The translations under genes and the position numbers were made by a program. This document shows positions 37,743-46,530 of a stretch of DNA of 64,000 nt, piece after piece. The notes below the pieces were generated by a model, which ran no database searches, was not told the DNA's origin, and was given only the letters and a program-made list of their open reading frames with translations. How positions within the stretch are numbered: the first letter of the stretch is position 1; the number at the start of each line of letters is the position of its first letter. Origin of the DNA: Bacillus albus (lineage in GTDB: Bacteria > Bacillota > Bacilli > Bacillales > Bacillaceae_G); assembly GCF_001884185.1 (NCBI RefSeq), contig NZ_MAOE01000111.1, forward strand, positions 1-64,000. Reading direction: 5' to 3'.

Positions 37743-38534
37743 ATGCAAGAAGTATGGAAAGACATCGATGCACACGCCAAACAGTGGATTCGAGATGCGG
37801 GAGAGCGTTTAATGGCATCAATGAAAAAAGCACTTATTATAGAAACGAAATCCAATGCAGCTGATTTAGTAACAAATATGGACCGAGAAATAGAACAGTT
37901 TTTAATTGGGAAAATTAAAGAGACATTCCCGAATCATACTATTTTAGGGGAAGAAGGTTATGGAGATGAGGTAACTTCTTCTGATGGGGTTGTTTGGTTA
38001 ATTGATCCAATTGATGGCACGATGAACTTTGTTCATCAAAAGAGAAATTTTGCAATTTCAATTGGAATTTATGAGAACGGTATCGGAAAAATTGGACTTA
38101 TTTATGATCCAGTTCATGATGAATTATATCATGCGCTAAAAGGTGCTGGAGCATTTTGCAATGAAGTACCAATACCTTTATTAGAAAAAGGGACTGTAGA
38201 GCAAGGGATTGTAGCTTTAAATGCGATATGGCTTACCGACAATCCATTGCTTAATATGGAAAGTATGATGGCACTTGTTAAGAAAGCAAGGGGAACAAGA
38301 TCATATGGCTGTGCCGCATTAGAGATGGTATACGTTGCAACAGGGAGAATAGATGCATATGTAACGCCGAGATTATCACCATGGGATTTTGGCGGGGGGC
38401 AGATAATAGTGGAGGAAGTTGGAGGCAAGGTGACAACATTCTCTGGAGCAACGCTTTCTATTGTAGAGAAGAGCAGCGTATTAGTTGCGAAACCAGGGGT
38501 GTATGAAGAAGTGTTATCGTTTATATCGGAGTAA
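37743..38534 (+). CDS. suhB: Inositol monophosphatase family phosphatase
   Basis: Mg2+-dependent, Li+-sensitive phosphatase, 263 residues. Motifs: GEEGYG (metal Glu), WLIDPIDGTMNFVH (D-P-I-D-G-T) and the C-terminal SPWDFGGGQIIVEEVGG. B. subtilis yktC holds the same place. The physiological substrate may be inositol phosphate, NADP or a phosphosugar. GGAGTGTTTAAAC precedes the ATG. Confidence 0.9.
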   Translation: MQEVWKDIDAHAKQWIRDAGERLMASMKKALIIETKSNAADLVTNMDREIEQFLIGKIKETFPNHTILGEEGYGDEVTSSDGVVWLIDPIDGTMNFVHQKRNFAISIGIYENGIGKIGLIYDPVHDELYHALKGAGAFCNEVPIPLLEKGTVEQGIVALNAIWLTDNPLLNMESMMALVKKARGTRSYGCAALEMVYVATGRIDAYVTPRLSPWDFGGGQIIVEEVGGKVTTFSGATLSIVEKSSVLVAKPGVYEEVLSFISE

Positions 38535-38538
38535 CAAA

Positions 38539-38574
38539 AAAAGTAAGAGGCTGTATACACGCTTCTTACTTTTT
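38539..38574. terminator. Bidirectional terminator suhB/ylaF
   Basis: AAAAGTAAGA...TCTTACTTTT stem with a 15-base, partly paired loop. Confidence 0.8.
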
Positions 38575-38578
38575 GACG

Positions 38579-38758
38579 TTATTGCGATTTTCGCATTTTT
38601 CTTTTTGTTACAAAACCGTATCCAACTGTAACAAATGTGCCGATAATGCAAATAATAACACCGATTGGACTATTTTCAGCAACCATAATGCCGATACCGA
38701 TTAAGAAGATAACACCGATAATTGCAGTTAATAAAAAGCGATATTGAATGTGTTCCAT
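38579..38758 (-). CDS. ylaF: YlaF-like small membrane protein (DUF5325-like)
   Basis: 59 residues, two membrane helices (about 7-27 and 31-49) and a basic tail TKRKMRKSQ. Place between suhB and typA equals B. subtilis ylaF. Function unknown. The start at 38758 is set by GGAGGGTGAAGAA; the frame opens 16 codons earlier without need. Confidence 0.75.
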   Translation of the reverse strand: MEHIQYRFLLTAIIGVIFLIGIGIMVAENSPIGVIICIIGTFVTVGYGFVTKRKMRKSQ

Positions 38759-38898
38759 TTCTTCACCCTCCAATCTCATTTTACTTTCACAAAAGTAAGA
38801 ATACAACTATATTTTCATTCTTGATTTTATTTTAATTGCTATTGTATCCCCTTCGCTCTTATAATAGAGAAGGATTAAAAAGACATTAGGAGTTGGAC

Positions 38899-40743
38899 AT
38901 GTTGAAAAAACGACAAGATTTACGTAATATAGCAATTATTGCCCACGTTGACCATGGTAAAACAACACTTGTTGACCAGTTATTACGTCAAGCGGGGACT
39001 TTCCGTGCAAACGAACACGTTGAAGAGCGCGCAATGGATTCAAATGATCTAGAAAGAGAACGCGGTATTACAATTTTAGCAAAAAATACAGCGATTCACT
39101 ATGAAGATAAAAGAATTAACATTTTAGATACACCAGGTCACGCTGACTTCGGTGGAGAAGTAGAACGTATCATGAAAATGGTTGATGGTGTTTTACTTGT
39201 TGTTGATGCATATGAAGGTTGTATGCCACAAACACGATTTGTTTTAAAGAAAGCTCTTGAGCAAAACTTAACTCCAATCGTAGTTGTAAACAAAATTGAC
39301 CGTGACTTCGCTCGTCCTGATGAAGTAGTTGATGAAGTAATCGATTTATTCATCGAACTTGGTGCGAACGAAGATCAATTAGAGTTCCCAGTTGTATTTG
39401 CATCAGCAATGAACGGAACAGCAAGCTTAGATTCAAACCCAGCAAATCAAGAAGAGAATATGAAATCATTATTTGATACAATTATTGAACATATTCCAGC
39501 GCCAATCGATAACAGCGAAGAGCCACTTCAATTCCAAGTAGCACTTCTTGATTACAATGACTATGTTGGACGTATTGGGGTTGGCCGTGTATTCCGCGGT
39601 ACAATGAAAGTAGGACAACAAGTTGCTTTAATGAAAGTTGACGGAAGTGTAAAACAATTCCGTGTAACAAAATTATTCGGTTACATTGGATTAAAACGTC
39701 AAGAAATTGAAGAAGCAAAAGCTGGTGACTTAGTAGCCGTTTCAGGTATGGAAGACATTAACGTTGGTGAAACAGTATGTCCGGTTGAGCATGAAGATGC
39801 GTTACCATTATTACGTATTGATGAGCCAACACTACAAATGACGTTCCTTGTAAATAACAGTCCATTTGCAGGTCGTGAAGGTAAATACATCACATCTCGT
39901 AAAATTGAAGAGCGTCTTCGTTCACAATTAGAAACAGATGTAAGTTTACGTGTAGATAATACAGATTCTCCTGATGCTTGGATCGTATCTGGACGTGGAG
40001 AATTACATTTATCTATCCTAATTGAAAACATGCGTCGTGAAGGTTATGAACTACAAGTATCTAAGCCAGAAGTAATCATTAAAGAAGTTGATGGCGTAAG
40101 ATGTGAGCCTGTAGAGCGCGTACAAATCGATGTACCTGAAGAGTACACTGGTTCTATTATGGAATCTATGGGTGCACGTAAAGGTGAAATGTTAGATATG
40201 GTGAATAACGGAAACGGTCAAGTTCGCCTTACTTTCATGGTCCCAGCACGTGGTTTAATTGGTTACACAACAGAATTCTTAACATTAACTCGTGGTTACG
40301 GTATTTTAAACCATACATTCGATTGCTACCAACCAGTACACGCTGGACAAGTTGGTGGACGTCGCCAAGGTGTTCTAGTTTCACTTGAAACAGGAAAAGC
40401 ATCACAATACGGTATTATGCAAGTTGAAGACCGTGGTGTAATCTTTGTTGAACCAGGTACTGAAGTATATGCTGGTATGATTGTTGGAGAACACACTCGT
40501 GAGAATGACTTAACAGTTAACGTTGTAAAAATGAAACAACAAACTAACATTCGTTCTGCAACGAAAGATCAAACTTCAACAATGAAAAAACCACGCTTAA
40601 TGACTTTAGAAGAGTCATTAGAGTACTTAAACGATGACGAGTTCTGTGAAGTAACTCCAGAATCAATTCGTTTACGTAAAAAGATTCTTGATAAGAGCGA
40701 GCGCGAAAGAGCTGCTAAGAAAAAGAAATCTGTAGAAGCGTAA
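38899..40743 (+). CDS. typA: Ribosome-associated GTPase TypA/BipA
   Basis: Translational GTPase acting in 50S assembly, stress and cold growth. 614 residues. G1 AHVDHGKTT (near residue 14), switch RERGITI, G3 DTPGHADF, G4 NKIDR, G5 SAMNG; then beta-barrel, two alpha/beta domains and the BipA-specific C-terminal domain (RLMTLEESLEYLNDDE). ATG 38899 follows AGGAG by six bases; TTG 38893 is too near. Uses many C-ending codons, like the pdh genes. Own terminator. Confidence 0.97.
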   Translation: MLKKRQDLRNIAIIAHVDHGKTTLVDQLLRQAGTFRANEHVEERAMDSNDLERERGITILAKNTAIHYEDKRINILDTPGHADFGGEVERIMKMVDGVLLVVDAYEGCMPQTRFVLKKALEQNLTPIVVVNKIDRDFARPDEVVDEVIDLFIELGANEDQLEFPVVFASAMNGTASLDSNPANQEENMKSLFDTIIEHIPAPIDNSEEPLQFQVALLDYNDYVGRIGVGRVFRGTMKVGQQVALMKVDGSVKQFRVTKLFGYIGLKRQEIEEAKAGDLVAVSGMEDINVGETVCPVEHEDALPLLRIDEPTLQMTFLVNNSPFAGREGKYITSRKIEERLRSQLETDVSLRVDNTDSPDAWIVSGRGELHLSILIENMRREGYELQVSKPEVIIKEVDGVRCEPVERVQIDVPEEYTGSIMESMGARKGEMLDMVNNGNGQVRLTFMVPARGLIGYTTEFLTLTRGYGILNHTFDCYQPVHAGQVGGRRQGVLVSLETGKASQYGIMQVEDRGVIFVEPGTEVYAGMIVGEHTRENDLTVNVVKMKQQTNIRSATKDQTSTMKKPRLMTLEESLEYLNDDEFCEVTPESIRLRKKILDKSERERAAKKKKSVEA

Positions 40744-40749
40744 AATATT

Positions 40750-40783
40750 AGAACAGCTACCTTTGAGGGTAGCTGTTCTTTTT
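40750..40783 (+). terminator. Terminator of typA
   Basis: AGAACAGCTACC-TTTGAG-GGTAGCTGTTCT then TTTTATT. Confidence 0.92.
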
Positions 40784-40895
40784 ATTCTATTTATTTTTAG
40801 AATATTTACTCTTTTTTGTGGACAGTATTTTTTTTGCGGGTTACTCTTGTATTAAGTACATAAATAAAATTTGTTTTTGTGAGGAAGGGGGATGA

Positions 40896-41201
40896 ATGAT
40901 GTTAGAAAGGATGTCGTTTTTTGCGAAGTTATGTAAAGTTGATGAAAATCCAGAACTAGGGATGTGGTTACTGTATGGCGTTATTATTATATTAAGCGCA
41001 CTTGTGTATAATTTAGGTTTTGCAAGAAAACTATCAATAGTAAAAAATATAGTGATATATATATCGTTAGCGATTGGATGTACAGTATTAACTTTCTTTG
41101 CAGTTTTTTTACCTGTTGGAGAGGGACTTGTTGTAGCGGCAATTGTGCTTGGGATTTATAGGTTGCGATTACATCAAGCGAGACAACAAAAAACAGGATG
41201 A
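40896..41201 (+). CDS. ylaH: YlaH-like membrane protein
   Basis: 101 residues, three membrane helices (about 24-42, 51-68, 72-88) after an amphipathic head (MSFFAKLCKVDENPELGMW), ending in a basic tail. Matches the YlaH family and its place after typA. Function unknown. Two ATGs in a row at 40896 and 40899 follow GAAGGGGG; either could serve. Its TGA overlaps an ATG (ATGA), and the next gene starts 15 bases on. Confidence 0.8.
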   Translation: MMLERMSFFAKLCKVDENPELGMWLLYGVIIILSALVYNLGFARKLSIVKNIVIYISLAIGCTVLTFFAVFLPVGEGLVVAAIVLGIYRLRLHQARQQKTG

Positions 41202-41215
41202 GGGGGCGGAGTTTT

Positions 41216-41491
41216 ATGCGTTCAGTGCAAGATGCATTATATAATTGGTTAACAATTAAAACAGTTGCCGAAGCACGTCCAGATGATAATGCAGCAAAAG
41301 AAACGTATATACTATTTCAAAATATGATATATGAAGAGCACAAATTAAAGAATGTGGAAGTTGAAAAGAACGAAGAAATGTATTTGATTTCATATGAAAT
41401 GAATGGGGAAAGAAAATCTGCAAGGTTTCCGTTAGAAGCTATTGATTGTTTCTTGGACCAAATGAATCGTGAACCAGAAAAATACAAATAA
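41216..41491 (+). CDS. Conserved small protein after ylaH, unknown
   Basis: 91 residues, soluble. Helical N-terminus (SVQDALYNWLTIKTVAEARPDDNAA), then two strands (MYLISYEMNGERKSARF) and a C-terminal helix. No family recognised. ATG 41216 follows GGGGGCGGAG; the ATG at 41198 overlaps the ylaH stop. Likely co-transcribed with ylaH. Confidence 0.7.
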   Translation: MRSVQDALYNWLTIKTVAEARPDDNAAKETYILFQNMIYEEHKLKNVEVEKNEEMYLISYEMNGERKSARFPLEAIDCFLDQMNREPEKYK

Positions 41492-41520
41492 GTCCTTAAT
41501 CATATAGATAAGGACTTATT
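41487..41520. terminator. Bidirectional terminator
   Basis: AATAAGTCCTTA / TAAGGACTTATT stem with a ten-base loop; the left arm carries the stop codon of the upstream gene. Confidence 0.85.
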
Positions 41521-41526
41521 TGAGTT

Positions 41527-41727
41527 TTACCAATCGTCTTCTACTTTTTTATCACGATATAATCGGAAATTACCACTAGCATGGCGTTCTATAGTACGCT
41601 CAGCAATTCGTTCCGAACATTCCATGCACATATATGTATGAATAGGGCGATTACGCAGTTTTTTTGCCATAGGATTTTCATCATCTAACATATCTTTTTT
41701 ATCACAAATCATACATTTGACTCTCAT
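41527..41727 (-). CDS. ylaI: YlaI-like zinc-finger protein
   Basis: 66 residues with CMIC (5-8) and CMEC (34-37), a likely single zinc site, separated by a basic segment (MAKKLRNRPIHTYM). YlaI/DUF2197 proteins have this layout. May bind nucleic acid or a protein partner. GAGGTGACGAA precedes the ATG. Position fits B. subtilis ylaI. Confidence 0.82.
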   Translation of the reverse strand: MRVKCMICDKKDMLDDENPMAKKLRNRPIHTYMCMECSERIAERTIERHASGNFRLYRDKKVEDDW

Positions 41728-41872
41728 TTCGTCACCTCAATACGAATTCTATCAGTATAAGTATATCATGGAAGTATAATGTTTTTGAATAATAGTGGGA
41801 AAAAATAATATTTTCGCAATTCAAAAAATAAGTTATGATAAGAATATATTAAGTATATTTGGAGGTGGAAAT

Positions 41873-42328
41873 ATGGCGAATGTAGTAGAGCCTACATTAA
41901 CAGATGATTTGGTACAAACGTTACGTAAAGAGTGTATTGTTATGGTAGCAACAACAGATTTCGAAAAACAAGTTCCTAACGTAAGTGCTATTTCTTGGGT
42001 GTATGCAGTGAGTGAAACTAGTATTCGATTTGCAGTAGATCAACGTTCACGTATTGTGGAAAATATACGGCATAGTACTGGAGTGGTATTGACTATAATG
42101 GCGAATGAATCCGTATTTTCCATAAGTGGTGCAGGTGAAATTTTGACTGATAGAATGGAAGGCATTCCTCTAAAATTAACTGTAATAGAAGTAAATGTAC
42201 AAGAAGTACGTGATGTTATGTTTTATGGAGCGAAACTTGCAACTGAACCAACGTATGAAAAAACATATGATATTCGTGCAGCGAAAAAGCTGGATAACCA
42301 AGTGTTAGTAGGGATAAAAGAATTATAA
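41873..42328 (+). CDS. Pyridoxamine 5'-phosphate oxidase-like (split-barrel) protein
   Basis: 151 residues. The order of strands (CIVMVATTDFEKQVPNVSAISWVYAVSE, IRFAVDQRSRIVENIRHSTGVVLTI, SVFSISGAGEILTD) is that of FMN-binding split barrels, which bind FMN or heme/F420-like ligands. It may be the YlaL counterpart but stands before ylaK, not after it. ATG 41873 follows TTGGAGGTGG; a longer frame from 41795 has no ribosome site. Enzyme activity cannot be asserted. Confidence 0.6.
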   Translation: MANVVEPTLTDDLVQTLRKECIVMVATTDFEKQVPNVSAISWVYAVSETSIRFAVDQRSRIVENIRHSTGVVLTIMANESVFSISGAGEILTDRMEGIPLKLTVIEVNVQEVRDVMFYGAKLATEPTYEKTYDIRAAKKLDNQVLVGIKEL

Positions 42329-42503
42329 ATGTGGTAAATAAGAAAGTCAGTCAGTTATAAACTTTTTTAATCAGTTATTGTGATTTTATGTTAATAATTA
42401 TAATTAAAAGTAATATATTGAATAGAAATGAATAAAAAATAAATAAAAGGTTTAATGGCTATGAATTTCGATTCTACCTCGTTTATACGGTACATATAAT
42501 TAT

Positions 42504-42543
42504 AACAATGGTTCGTCCATATTTTATGGATGAAACCCTTGTT
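42504..42543 (+). other. Imperfect hairpin in the ylaK leader
   Basis: AACAA...TTGTT with an inner stem GGTT-CGTCCATA / TATGGATGAAACC (one bulge, one wobble). It lies about 20 bases before the ylaK ribosome site. No T-run; may affect translation or RNA stability. Confidence 0.45.
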
Positions 42544-42578
42544 CTACAAATTTAAAAGTGGAGTCAGGGGGTAACAGG

Positions 42579-43907
42579 TTGGATAAAATTTATGTGTTAG
42601 ATACGAATGTACTTTTGCAGGATCCTTTATCTATTTTTTCATTTGAAACCAATGAAGTAGTGATTCCAGCAGTTGTATTAGAAGAGGTTGATTCGAAAAA
42701 ACGTTATATGGATGAAGTAGGACGAAACGCTCGTTATGTATCTAAGTTAATAGACAAATTTCGTGAAATAGGAAAGCTGCATGAAAGTATTCCGCTAGAA
42801 AACGGCGGTACATTTCGTATTGAATTAAATCATCGTTCATTTGTTCAACTACAAGATATTTTTGTAGAAAAGACAAATGATAATCGAATTTTAGCTGTAG
42901 CAAAAAATCTATCTTTAGAAGAGCAAGAAAAAGAGGACGGGAAGTCTGTTATTTTAGTAAGTAAAGACGTGCTCGTAAGGGTAAAAGCCGATGCAATTGG
43001 TTTGAAAGCGGAAGATTATTTAAGCGACCGCGTAATTGAAGTAGAAAATATATATTCAGGATTTTTAGAAGGGTATATATCAAAAGAGCAATTGGATTAT
43101 TTTTATGAAAAAGGTGAATTGCCTTTATCCGAAATTGCAAATCATCCTTTTTATCCAAATCAGTTTGTAGTAATGAAGGATGCATTAGGGGGATCTAGTT
43201 CAGCACTTGGCATGGTGGATCATTTAGGTAAGAAGGTAAAGAAACTTATTTTTCACAATGAACAAGTATGGGGAATACGACCACGAAATGTGCAGCAAAT
43301 TATGGGGTTAGAATTGTTACTCCGTGAAGATATTCCGCTAGTAACGTTGACGGGGAAAGCTGGTACAGGAAAAACATTACTAGCTTTAGCTTCGGGACTC
43401 ATGCAAACGGAAGATTTAGGGTTATATAAAAAACTACTCGTTGCAAGGCCAATTGTTCCGGTCGGAAAAGATATCGGTTATTTACCAGGAGAAAAAGAAG
43501 AAAAGTTAAGACCGTGGATGCAACCGATTTTTGATAATCTAGAGTATTTATTTAATACGAAAAAGCCAGGAGAGTTAGATGCTATTTTAGCTGGAATGGG
43601 CTCGATTGAAGTGGAGGCCCTTACCTATATACGCGGAAGAAGTATTCCAGATCAGTTCATTATAATTGACGAAGCACAAAATTTAACGAAGCATGAAGTG
43701 AAAACGATACTAACAAGGGTAGGAGAAAAAAGTAAAATCGTATTAATGGGAGATCCTCAGCAAATTGACCATCCGTATTTGGATGAGTATAATAACGGTT
43801 TAACATATGTTGTAGAGAAGTTTAAAGAGCAACGTATTAGTGGTCATGTGAAATTTGTTAAAGGAGAGCGATCTAATTTAGCTCAACTAGCAGCAGATTT
43901 ATTATAA
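42579..43907 (+). CDS. ylaK: PhoH-family ATPase with N-terminal PIN domain (YlaK)
   Basis: 442 residues, as in B. subtilis YlaK. PIN nuclease domain 1-150 (VLDTNVLLQDP with the first Asp, EEVDSKK, NDNRILAVA, LVSKDVLVR); PhoH domain 200-440 with Walker A GKAGTGKT (259-266) and Walker B FIIIDEAQN, then LMGDPQQID. PIN-PhoH proteins are thought to unwind and cut RNA. The TTG start at 42579 follows AGGGGGTAACAGG; GTG 42558 is upstream of that site. The gene ends in a terminator. Confidence 0.9.
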   Translation: MDKIYVLDTNVLLQDPLSIFSFETNEVVIPAVVLEEVDSKKRYMDEVGRNARYVSKLIDKFREIGKLHESIPLENGGTFRIELNHRSFVQLQDIFVEKTNDNRILAVAKNLSLEEQEKEDGKSVILVSKDVLVRVKADAIGLKAEDYLSDRVIEVENIYSGFLEGYISKEQLDYFYEKGELPLSEIANHPFYPNQFVVMKDALGGSSSALGMVDHLGKKVKKLIFHNEQVWGIRPRNVQQIMGLELLLREDIPLVTLTGKAGTGKTLLALASGLMQTEDLGLYKKLLVARPIVPVGKDIGYLPGEKEEKLRPWMQPIFDNLEYLFNTKKPGELDAILAGMGSIEVEALTYIRGRSIPDQFIIIDEAQNLTKHEVKTILTRVGEKSKIVLMGDPQQIDHPYLDEYNNGLTYVVEKFKEQRISGHVKFVKGERSNLAQLAADLL

Positions 43908-43937
43908 AAAGGAGGGAGCCTTGGCTCCCTCCTTTTT
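43906..43937. terminator. Bidirectional terminator after ylaK
   Basis: AAAAAGGAGGGAGCC-TT-GGCTCCCTCCTTTTT; the realistic loop includes some of the inner bases. Confidence 0.92.
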
Positions 43938-43954
43938 TCTTTCGCATGTACACG

Positions 43955-44452
43955 TTACATAATGGTAAATTTACGGATGTTACGGATCGGGTTTTGTCTA
44001 TTAGATCCATCATTGTAATATAGATGAACGGGTCCATCTTCTTTTAATGGTTTCCCTTCTTTTGAAAAACCAAGAATAGCATTTTTGACGGTTTCTAACG
44101 GAAGCGTTATTGTTTGATCTACTGTTTCAATGTCGACTTGCGTAGCGTCATCTAAAATCTCGGCGTTAACAAGAAAAGGATGGAATGGTATACCGAACGT
44201 TCCAGTAATTAGCTGTTCTTTTTTATATTTCTTTACACTCTGTTGTATTGGTGGAAACGCAGCGCCATCACGAATTTCGCGATCCCAATGCTCTGAAGTA
44301 TTTTTTAAATAAGTTTCTAGTTCTGATATGTTTTCTCTCGTTTCATCAAAGTAAGTTGTCAAATCTACTTTTCGATCATCAAAGATCCAAACGGTTGGAT
44401 CGATAGTGATTGGAAAACGAACTTTTCCATTAATAAATAAAATTTCGCTCAT
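43955..44452 (-). CDS. Conserved protein of unknown function
   Basis: 165 residues, soluble, no signal peptide. EILFINGKVRFPITIDPTVWIFDDRKVDL at the start, then a helix (ENISELETYLKNTSEHWDREI), then LVNAEILDDATQV and GPVHLYYNDGSNRQNPIRNIRKF. The composition suggests an alpha/beta scaffold. I do not recognise the family. GGGGGAACAACA is the ribosome site. It takes the place where B. subtilis has ylaL-ylaM; it does not resemble the glutaminase YlaM. Confidence 0.65.
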   Translation of the reverse strand: MSEILFINGKVRFPITIDPTVWIFDDRKVDLTTYFDETRENISELETYLKNTSEHWDREIRDGAAFPPIQQSVKKYKKEQLITGTFGIPFHPFLVNAEILDDATQVDIETVDQTITLPLETVKNAILGFSKEGKPLKEDGPVHLYYNDGSNRQNPIRNIRKFTIM

Positions 44453-44602
44453 TGTTGTTCCCCCATTTGTGTTATACTCCCACTTTTCAGTATAATAGTA
44501 TTAGACACTATTGTCACAAAAAATGTTTCTATTGCAATTTATTAAAACTATCGCTAATATTAATAGATAGGAGAGAGTAGGACGGAAACGGAGGGAATCA
44601 AT

Positions 44603-44890
44603 TTGGCGTCTGAGACAGTATCAAATCATCAGGAAAAGGCACTAGCCCTTCTACAAGCGGATGCGGAGAAGATTTTAAGACTTATTAAGGTGCAAATGGA
44701 CCATCTTACAATGCCGCAATGTCCATTATATGAAGAAGTGTTAGACACACAAATGTTTGGACTATCCCGCGAGGTCGATTTTGCAGTTCGCCTTGGTCTT
44801 ATTGCAGAAGAACAAGGGAAAGCAATGTTAGGAGAGCTTGAACGTGAGTTATCTGCACTTCATGAAGCATTTACAAACAAACAACAATAA
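44603..44890 (+). CDS. ylaN: YlaN, iron-responsive Fur-interacting protein
   Basis: 95 residues, UPF0358 family, all helical: [60 protein letters not shown]. subtilis YlaN is needed at low iron and has been reported to bind Fe2+ and to act on Fur; the role here is by similarity. TTG start after GGAGGGAATCAAT. ftsW follows as in B. subtilis. Confidence 0.88.
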
Positions 44891-44906
44891 CGGGTTCAAA
44901 TAAGGG

Positions 44907-44936
44907 GGCTCAAACTGAAAAAGTTTGGGCTTTTTA
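44907..44936 (+). terminator. Terminator of ylaN
   Basis: GGCTCAAACT / AGTTTGGGCT stem with wobbles, then TTTTTATTTG. Confidence 0.8.
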
Positions 44937-45015
44937 TTTGTATAATAAAGCAGGAAGAATCAATGTACATATGGAATACAACAATAATTAAATTGAAACA
45001 GAGAGAGGAAATGAA

Positions 45016-46197
45016 ATGAAAAGAGTATGGAAATCAATGGATTACTCATTGTTACTTCCTCTTGTTATCTTATGTGTGTTGGGAGTTATAATGGTATATA
45101 GTTCTAGTTCCATTGTCGCGATTTTGTCGAAATATAACTGGCCAGCAGATCATTTTTTTAAAAAACAATTAGTTGCTCTTGCTATTGGAACGGTAATGCT
45201 TGTGATTATTGTTATAATCCCTTATAAATTGTGGAGGAAAAAAATAGTTTTAACAGCGATGGGGCTAGGGAGTATTGTATTACTAACAGCAGCTCTCCTT
45301 TTCGGTAAGGAAATCAATGGCGCAAAAGGATGGATACTAGGTATACAACCAGCTGAGTTTGTAAAAATAGTAGTTATTATTACGCTAGCAAGTTTTTTTG
45401 CTAAGAAACAAGAGAGGCAAACCCCTTTTTTCCAAGGGATAATACCTCCCCTATTTGTTGTCGGTGGATCGGTGGTATTAATTTTATTACAAAATGACTT
45501 AGGGACTGACATATTAATAGGTGGAACAGTGTTAATTATGTTCTTCTGTTCAGGAGTTAATGTTAACTTGTGGATAAAAAGATTTTTATTAACATCTGTC
45601 GTGTGGATTCCTGCGTTGTATTTTATTGGGGACTATAAATTAAGTAAATACCAAAAAGCGCGATTTTCAGTTTTTCTTGATCCATTTAGTGATCCTCAAA
45701 ATGATGGATTTCAATTAGTTAATTCCTTTATTGGAATTGCTTCAGGTGGGTTAAATGGTAGAGGACTAGGAAACAGTATACAAAAGTATGGCTATTTACC
45801 AGAGCCCCAAACGGATTTTATTATGGCGATTATATCTGAAGAACTAGGGTTTATAGGAGTAGCTATCATTTTAATCTGTTTATTACTTATTATCATTCGG
45901 TCGTTTAGAGTGGCGCAAAAATGTAAAGATCCATTTGGGAGTTTAATTGCGATCGGAATTGCAAGTTTACTTGGGATACAAACCTTTGTTAATGTTGGTG
46001 GTATGTCTGGATTAATACCGCTTACAGGGGTGCCTTTACCATTTATTAGTTATGGCGGTAGTTCTTTATTGGCTAATCTAATTGCGATGGGTATATTATT
46101 AAATATTGCTAGTCATGTAAAACGGCAAGAGAAACAGCAAAATGAGGAAATGAAAGAAAGAGAACAAGATGGACCACGTCTTGTAGTTGTGAAATAA
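45016..46197 (+). CDS. ftsW: SEDS peptidoglycan polymerase FtsW
   Basis: Septal glycosyltransferase partner of a class B PBP, 393 residues, ten helices. Starts MKRVWKSMDYSLLLPLVIL with YSSSS after helix 1; AEFVKIVVIITLASFFAKK (catalytic-side helix region); LQNDLGTDILIGG; SGLNGRGLGNSIQKYGYLPEPQTDFIMAIISEELGFIG with the SEDS Asp; GVPLPFISYGGSSLLANL at the end. The position upstream of pycA supports FtsW rather than RodA/SpoVE. The C-terminus is a charged tail. AGAGAGGAAATGAA precedes the ATG. Confidence 0.9.
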   Translation: MKRVWKSMDYSLLLPLVILCVLGVIMVYSSSSIVAILSKYNWPADHFFKKQLVALAIGTVMLVIIVIIPYKLWRKKIVLTAMGLGSIVLLTAALLFGKEINGAKGWILGIQPAEFVKIVVIITLASFFAKKQERQTPFFQGIIPPLFVVGGSVVLILLQNDLGTDILIGGTVLIMFFCSGVNVNLWIKRFLLTSVVWIPALYFIGDYKLSKYQKARFSVFLDPFSDPQNDGFQLVNSFIGIASGGLNGRGLGNSIQKYGYLPEPQTDFIMAIISEELGFIGVAIILICLLLIIIRSFRVAQKCKDPFGSLIAIGIASLLGIQTFVNVGGMSGLIPLTGVPLPFISYGGSSLLANLIAMGILLNIASHVKRQEKQQNEEMKEREQDGPRLVVVK

Positions 46198-46233
46198 AAA
46201 ACACATTGTGCTTTAGAGCGCGATGTGTTTTTT
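46196..46233 (+). terminator. Terminator of ftsW
   Basis: AAAAACACATTGTGCT-TTAG-AGCGCGATGTGTTTTTT stem with two G/U pairs, followed by more T. Confidence 0.85.
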
Positions 46234-46530
46234 ATTTTTAAGAAATTTTGAATATGATATATTAATTCGAATTAATCACAAAAAATATATCACATTTAAT
46301 TTAATGTGATATACAATTGAGTTGTTAGAAAAGGAAGAGTTATGCTATACTATTTTTGTGAAACAAATTGATCAGAAAACTTATCATTTGTTAAAAAATA
46401 AGGTATGATGGATAAAAATAAAGTGAAGCTTTCTAAGTATAATATAATGTAGAAAGTGAAGAACTTCACGCTCTTTATGGTGTGTATATATTTTATCTCT
46501 AGAGTGGTAGGAAAGTAGAGGGGGAAAATC
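46234..46530. other. pycA upstream region with several palindromes
   Basis: About 300 bases. Two palindromes at 46261-46313 are listed separately. A TATAAT at 46438-46443 sits in the loop of an inverted repeat CTTTCTA/TAGAAAG (46429-46456), followed by GTGAAG-AA-CTTCAC (46456-46469). The -10 may belong to pycA, giving a ~85-base leader, but no good -35 is at the right distance. Confidence 0.5.
46261..46313. promoter_or_regulatory. Paired palindromes upstream of pycA
   Basis: 46261-46276 is the perfect 16-bp palindrome ATTAATTCGAATTAAT. 46286-46313 is TATATCACATT-TAATTT-AATGTGATATA, 11-bp arms. No T-run follows, so a DNA-binding-protein site is more likely than a terminator. The half-site order (TCACA...TGTGA) is the inverse of an Fnr site. 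Confidence 0.5.
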
